64,000 bases of DNA from Ancylobacter koreensis (GTDB lineage: Bacteria; Pseudomonadota; Alphaproteobacteria; Rhizobiales; Xanthobacteraceae), in assembly GCF_023016525.1 (NCBI RefSeq), contig NZ_JALKCG010000003.1, positions 62,001 to 126,000 on the forward strand, given 5' to 3'. Shown here piece by piece: positions 60,579 through 64,000 of the stretch. Position 1 is the stretch's first letter, and the number at the start of each line of letters is the position of its first letter. The translations under genes were made by a program, and so were the position numbers. A model generated the notes under the pieces. That model was not told where the DNA came from and did no database searches. It was given only the letters and a program-made list of their open reading frames with translations.

Positions 60579-60875
60579 ATGCTCGTCGAGTTCTTCTGGG
60601 TCGCGATCGTCGCCGGTGGTTCGGCGGCGGTCGTGCTGTGGGTGCTCGCGGCCCGGCTTGCGCTCGGCGTGGTCCGCGCCCGCGGCGGCGGCCTGCTCGA
60701 CGGGGTGCGCGTGCTGCTGTGGCCCTTCGGGGCGCGTCAGGCCGGCGCCTCCACGGAAACGGCGATCCTCCTCAACAAGATGATGGTCGCCTGCTTCATT
60801 GCCCTTCTCATCGCCATCGCCTCGATGGCCGTCTACAGCAACCTGACATTCGTGCCCCCGGTACGGGTGCAGTGA
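60579..60875 (+). CDS. Small membrane protein inside the pdh operon
   Basis: A 98-residue protein of unknown function. It has two predicted membrane helices, about residues 5-30 ([20 protein letters not shown]) and 66-88 ([20 protein letters not shown]). They are joined by a basic loop with [20 protein letters not shown], and a short VPPVRVQ tail follows. It starts 17 bp after pdhA and ends 40 bp before pdhB, so it must be cotranscribed with the complex. Codon use is like the neighbours. An open frame extends far upstream but is an overlap of pdhA. Whether it helps place the complex at the membrane is inference. Confidence 0.65.
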   Translation: MLVEFFWVAIVAGGSAAVVLWVLAARLALGVVRARGGGLLDGVRVLLWPFGARQAGASTETAILLNKMMVACFIALLIAIASMAVYSNLTFVPPVRVQ

Positions 60876-60915
60876 CGCGCGATTTTTGACGCACGTTTCT
60901 TTGGGGAACGCCGCC

Positions 60916-62331
60916 ATGCCGACCGAAGTTCTGATGCCTGCCCTGTCTCCGACCATGGAGAAGGGCAACCTCGCCAAGTGGCTCAAGAAAGAGGGCGACC
61001 AGGTCAAGTCCGGCGACGTCATCGCCGAGATCGAGACCGACAAGGCGACGATGGAGGTCGAGGCCATCGACGAGGGCACCCTCGGCAAGATCCTCGTGCC
61101 CGAGGGCACGCAGGACGTTGCGGTGAACACGCCGATAGCCGTCATTCTCGCCGATGGCGAGGACGCGAGCGCGGCTGCCGCGCCGAGCCCGAAGGCCGCC
61201 GAATCCGCCCCGCCGGCTGCCGCCGCCCCGGTCGAGCCTTCGCCGGTCACGGCCTCCGCCCCGGCGACCCCGGCGGTGATCAATTCCGCCGTCGCCAATC
61301 CGCCGCAGCCGGAGGTGATGCCCGAGGCCGACGTTCCCGAAGGCACCGAATTCGTCAACCAGACCATGCGCGAGGCGCTGCGCGACGCCATGGCCGAGGA
61401 GATGCGCCGCGACGGCGATGTCTTCGTCATGGGCGAGGAAGTCGCGGAGTATCAGGGCGCCTACAAGATCACGCAGGGCCTGCTGCAGGAATTCGGCGCG
61501 CGCCGCGTGATCGACACGCCGATCACCGAGCACGGCTTCGCCGGTGTCGGCGTCGGCGCGGCCTTCACCGGCCTCAAGCCCATCGTCGAGTTCATGACCT
61601 TCAACTTCGCCATGCAGGCGATTGACCAGATCATCAACTCGGCCGCCAAGACGCTCTACATGTCGGGCGGGCAGGTGCACTCCTCCATCGTGTTCCGCGG
61701 GCCCAACGGCGCCGCCGCGCGCGTGGCCGCCCAGCACAGCCAGGACTTCACCGCCTGGTACAGCCACATCCCCGGCCTCAAGGTCGTCGCGCCCTATACG
61801 GCGGCCGACGCCAAGGGCCTGCTGAAGTCCGCCATCCGCGACCCCAACCCGATCATCTTCCTTGAGAACGAGATCCTGTACGGGCACGCCTCCCCGGTGC
61901 CGAAGCTCGACGACTACACGGTGCCGATCGGCAAGGCGAAGATCGCCCGGCCGGGCAAGGACGTGACCATCGTCGCGTGGTCCATCGGCATGAACTACGC
62001 GCTGAAGGGCGCCGAGGAACTCGCCAAGCTCGGCATCGAGGCGGAGGTGATCGACCTGCGCACCATCCGTCCGCTCGATATCGAGACGGTCATCGCGTCG
62101 GTGAAGAAGACCGGCCGTGCGGTCACGGTGGAGGAGGGCTGGAGCCAGTCCGGCGTCGGCGCCGAGATCGTCGCCCAGCTCGTCGAGAAGGCGTTCGACT
62201 ATCTCGACGCCCCGGTGCTGCGGGTGACCGGCAAGGACGTGCCGATGCCCTACGCCGCCAACCTCGAAAAGCTGGCCTTGCCGTCGGTGCAGGACGTCGT
62301 CGACGCCGCACGGGCCGTGACCTATCGCTGA
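60916..62331 (+). CDS. pdhB: Pyruvate dehydrogenase E1 beta with N-terminal lipoyl domain
   Basis: A 471-residue subunit. Residues 1-78 are a biotinyl/lipoyl domain ([20 protein letters not shown]; lipoylation lysine in [18 protein letters not shown]). An Ala/Pro linker follows (about 80-140), then the transketolase-like beta subunit ([60 protein letters not shown]) and the C-terminal transketolase domain. A lipoyl domain on E1 beta is a known alphaproteobacterial feature. Its lipoyl domain is almost identical in DNA to that of pdhC. The ATG at 60916 follows GGGGAACGCCGCC. Confidence 0.95.
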   Translation: MPTEVLMPALSPTMEKGNLAKWLKKEGDQVKSGDVIAEIETDKATMEVEAIDEGTLGKILVPEGTQDVAVNTPIAVILADGEDASAAAAPSPKAAESAPPAAAAPVEPSPVTASAPATPAVINSAVANPPQPEVMPEADVPEGTEFVNQTMREALRDAMAEEMRRDGDVFVMGEEVAEYQGAYKITQGLLQEFGARRVIDTPITEHGFAGVGVGAAFTGLKPIVEFMTFNFAMQAIDQIINSAAKTLYMSGGQVHSSIVFRGPNGAAARVAAQHSQDFTAWYSHIPGLKVVAPYTAADAKGLLKSAIRDPNPIIFLENEILYGHASPVPKLDDYTVPIGKAKIARPGKDVTIVAWSIGMNYALKGAEELAKLGIEAEVIDLRTIRPLDIETVIASVKKTGRAVTVEEGWSQSGVGAEIVAQLVEKAFDYLDAPVLRVTGKDVPMPYAANLEKLALPSVQDVVDAARAVTYR

Positions 62332-62346
62332 GGCCGGAGAAGCGCC

Positions 62347-63732
62347 ATGTCCATCGAGATCCTGATGCCGGCCCTGTCTCCGACCATGGAGAAGGGCAAC
62401 CTCGCCAAGTGGCTGAAGAAGGAGGGCGACAAGGTCGCCCCCGGCGACGTCATCGCCGAAATCGAGACCGACAAGGCGACGATGGAGGTCGAGGCCATCG
62501 ACGAGGGCACGCTGGCGAAGATCGTGGTGCCGGAAGGCACCGCTGACGTGCCGGTGAACCAGATCATCGCCGTGCTCGCCACCGATGGCGAGGACGTGAA
62601 GGCGGTGGCCTCCGGTTCCGGCACCGCGCCCGCCAAGGCGGAGGCTCCGAAGTCGGAAGCTCCGAAGGCGGAGCCCGTTCCCGCTCCGGCAGCCGCTCCC
62701 GCTCCCGCAGCGGCGCCCGTGGCCGCTCCGGCACCGGCGGCGCCTGCCGCCGCTCCCGCCGCGTCTCATGGCGCGCGCGTCTTCGCCTCGCCGCTCGCGC
62801 GCCGTCTCGCCCGGGACAAGGGCGTCGACCTCGCCTCGGTGAAGGGTTCCGGCCCGCATGGCCGCGTCGTTGCCGCCGATGTCGAGGCGGCTCCTGCCGG
62901 TGGCGCCGCCAGGGCGCCGGCCGCGACGGCCTCGGCTCCCGCCGCAGCGCCCGTCGTTGCTGCCGCTGCGCCCGCTCCCTCCGCCGGCGCGGTGCTGGAA
63001 CAGGCTAGGGCCTTCTACGAGCCGGGCACCTACGAGGAGGTCCCGCTCGACGCCATGCGCCGCGTGATCGCCCAGCGCATGACCGAGGCCCGGCAGACCG
63101 TGCCGACCTTCTACCTCACCGTCGACTGCGACGTGGATGCCCTGCTCAAGCTGCGCGAGGAGCTGAACAAGGCCGCGCCCGAGAAGGACGGCAAGCCCAT
63201 CTATAAGCTCTCGGTGAACGACTTCGTCATCAAGGCCTATGCGCTGGCCTTCCAGCAGGTGCCGGACGCCAACATGGTGTGGGGCGGAGACCGCTACCTC
63301 AAGCTGAAGCACTCCGACATCGGTGTCGCGGTGGCCATTGACGGCGGCAAGGGCCTTCTGACCCCGATCATCCGCAAGGCCGAGACCAAGACGCTGTCGG
63401 CGATCTCCAACGAGACCCGCGACTTCGCCGCTCGGGCCCGCAACAAGAAGCTGATGCCGCACGAGTACCAGGGCGGCTCCTCGGCGATCTCGAATCTGGG
63501 CATGTTCGGCATCAAGGACTTCACGGCGATCATCAACCCGCCGCACGCCACCATCCTTGCGGTGGGCACCAGCGAGCCGCGCGCGGTGGTGAAGAAGGGC
63601 GAGCTGGTGGTCGCCACCATCATGACCGTCACCATCTCCTGCGACCACCGGGTGATGGACGGCGCCATGGGCGCGCAGCTCATCGGCGCCTTCAAGGCGA
63701 TCATCGAAAAGCCGATGTCGATGCTGGTCTGA
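62347..63732 (+). CDS. pdhC: Pyruvate dehydrogenase E2, dihydrolipoyl acetyltransferase
   Basis: A 461-residue core subunit. One lipoyl domain (1-80, lysine in [18 protein letters not shown]) and an Ala/Pro/Lys linker are followed by the peripheral subunit-binding domain (about 140-178, FASPLARRLARDKGVDLASV then GSGPHGRVVAADV), a second linker, and the catalytic domain (about 230-461) with HATILAVGTSEPR and SCDHRVMDGAMGAQLIGAFK, which carries the active histidine. It begins 15 bp after pdhB. Full length for the one-lipoyl type. Confidence 0.96.
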   Translation: MSIEILMPALSPTMEKGNLAKWLKKEGDKVAPGDVIAEIETDKATMEVEAIDEGTLAKIVVPEGTADVPVNQIIAVLATDGEDVKAVASGSGTAPAKAEAPKSEAPKAEPVPAPAAAPAPAAAPVAAPAPAAPAAAPAASHGARVFASPLARRLARDKGVDLASVKGSGPHGRVVAADVEAAPAGGAARAPAATASAPAAAPVVAAAAPAPSAGAVLEQARAFYEPGTYEEVPLDAMRRVIAQRMTEARQTVPTFYLTVDCDVDALLKLREELNKAAPEKDGKPIYKLSVNDFVIKAYALAFQQVPDANMVWGGDRYLKLKHSDIGVAVAIDGGKGLLTPIIRKAETKTLSAISNETRDFAARARNKKLMPHEYQGGSSAISNLGMFGIKDFTAIINPPHATILAVGTSEPRAVVKKGELVVATIMTVTISCDHRVMDGAMGAQLIGAFKAIIEKPMSMLV

Positions 63733-63741
63733 GGAACGGTC

Positions 63742-64000
63742 ATGGCGAACGAATACGACGTCCTCATCATTGGCTCGGGTCCCGGCGGCTATGTCGGGGC
63801 GATCCGCGCCGCCCAGCTCGGCCTCAAGGTCGGCGTCATCGAGCGTTCCTATGTCGGCGGCATCTGCCCGAACTGGGGCTGCATCCCGGCCAAGGCGCTG
63901 CTGCGCTCGGCCGAGATCATCCACTATATCGAGCACGCCAAGGATTACGGCCTGATCGCCGAGAAGACCGGCGTCGACATCGCCGGCGTGGTGAAGCGCT
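63742..64000 (+). CDS. lpdA: Dihydrolipoyl dehydrogenase, 3'-truncated by window edge
   Basis: The first 86 residues are visible. [20 protein letters not shown] shows the FAD-binding GxGxxG motif, and [20 protein letters not shown] the redox-active CxxxxC pair with the CPNWGC variant of one Lpd subgroup. It begins 9 bp after pdhC and so provides the E3 subunit of the pyruvate dehydrogenase complex, reoxidising lipoamide. About 380 residues lie beyond the window. Confidence 0.93.
   Translation, partial: MANEYDVLIIGSGPGGYVGAIRAAQLGLKVGVIERSYVGGICPNWGCIPAKALLRSAEIIHYIEHAKDYGLIAEKTGVDIAGVVKR

Noticed and set aside
63850-63900. CPNWGC in dihydrolipoyl dehydrogenase as a mutated redox site
   Set aside because: Both cysteines with four residues between are present. 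The variant occurs in a normal Lpd subgroup.
60808-63936. A 1042-codon open frame antisense to pdhB-pdhC
   Set aside because: The product is His/Asp/Arg/Gly-rich without any domain. It mirrors the codon bias of the real plus-strand genes, as do similar long antisense frames over dnaE (7429-10494) and bamA (19151-21373).

Overview
This 64-kb window is GC-rich chromosomal DNA from an alphaproteobacterium. The gene order and several details point to the Hyphomicrobiales (Rhizobiales), probably a Xanthobacteraceae- or Bradyrhizobium-like lineage. The clues are RNase J followed by mce, DUF1467 and proS; an RpsB with a long C-terminal extension; LpxI instead of LpxH; a GTTC-N7-GTTC LexA box; a pyruvate dehydrogenase E1-beta carrying its own lipoyl domain; and an ndvB/ndvD/ndvC-type beta-glucan cluster. 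The genus assignment is inference. No phage, transposase, CRISPR array, tRNA or rRNA gene was seen. Most of the window is core housekeeping DNA in its usual neighbourhood.

Layout. (1) 1-10488, + strand: 3' part of RNase J, methylmalonyl-CoA epimerase, DUF1467 protein, prolyl-tRNA synthetase, the LolC/LolD lipoprotein exporter, two unrecognised small membrane proteins and dnaE. (2) 10568-11986, - strand: an unrecognised two-gene unit (lipoprotein plus small helical protein) between dnaE and rpsB, with an AT-rich patch upstream. (3) 12340-26104, + strand: rpsB, tsf, pyrH, frr, uppS, cdsA, rseP, bamA, lpxD, fabZ, lpxA, lpxI, lpxB. This run joins translation, UMP supply, undecaprenyl and phospholipid precursors, outer-membrane protein assembly and lipid A. 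dxr, which I expect between cdsA and rseP, is absent.

(4) 26316-42288, mostly - strand: gltA and gltX, a divergent comEC (+), lexA with its SOS box, a GntR regulator and an HpxZ-like protein (probable insertion), then an operon read ppiD-trpE-trpG-trpD-trpC-moaC-moeA. (5) 42477-46569, + strand: tpiA, secG, pyrG and a glyoxalase-like protein, closed by a strong bidirectional terminator. (6) 46666-51868: the beta-glucan region, with a GH17-membrane-GT2 synthase (ndvB-like) and small ndvD-like protein on -, and a divergent membrane GH17 protein (ndvC-like) on +. (7) 51828-57292: a small membrane protein, an EamA exporter, glmU, glmS and queF, with a palindromic intergenic repeat before queF. (8) 57442-64000, + strand: eno, an FtsB-like divisome protein, and the pyruvate dehydrogenase operon pdhA-(small membrane protein)-pdhB-pdhC-lpdA, which runs off the end.

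The least explained items are the lipoprotein pair at 10568-11986, the small membrane proteins at 6255, 6852, 51828 and 60579, the repeat-bearing non-coding stretch at 31900-32302, and palindromes upstream of pdhA. I found no convincing new defence or mobile system.
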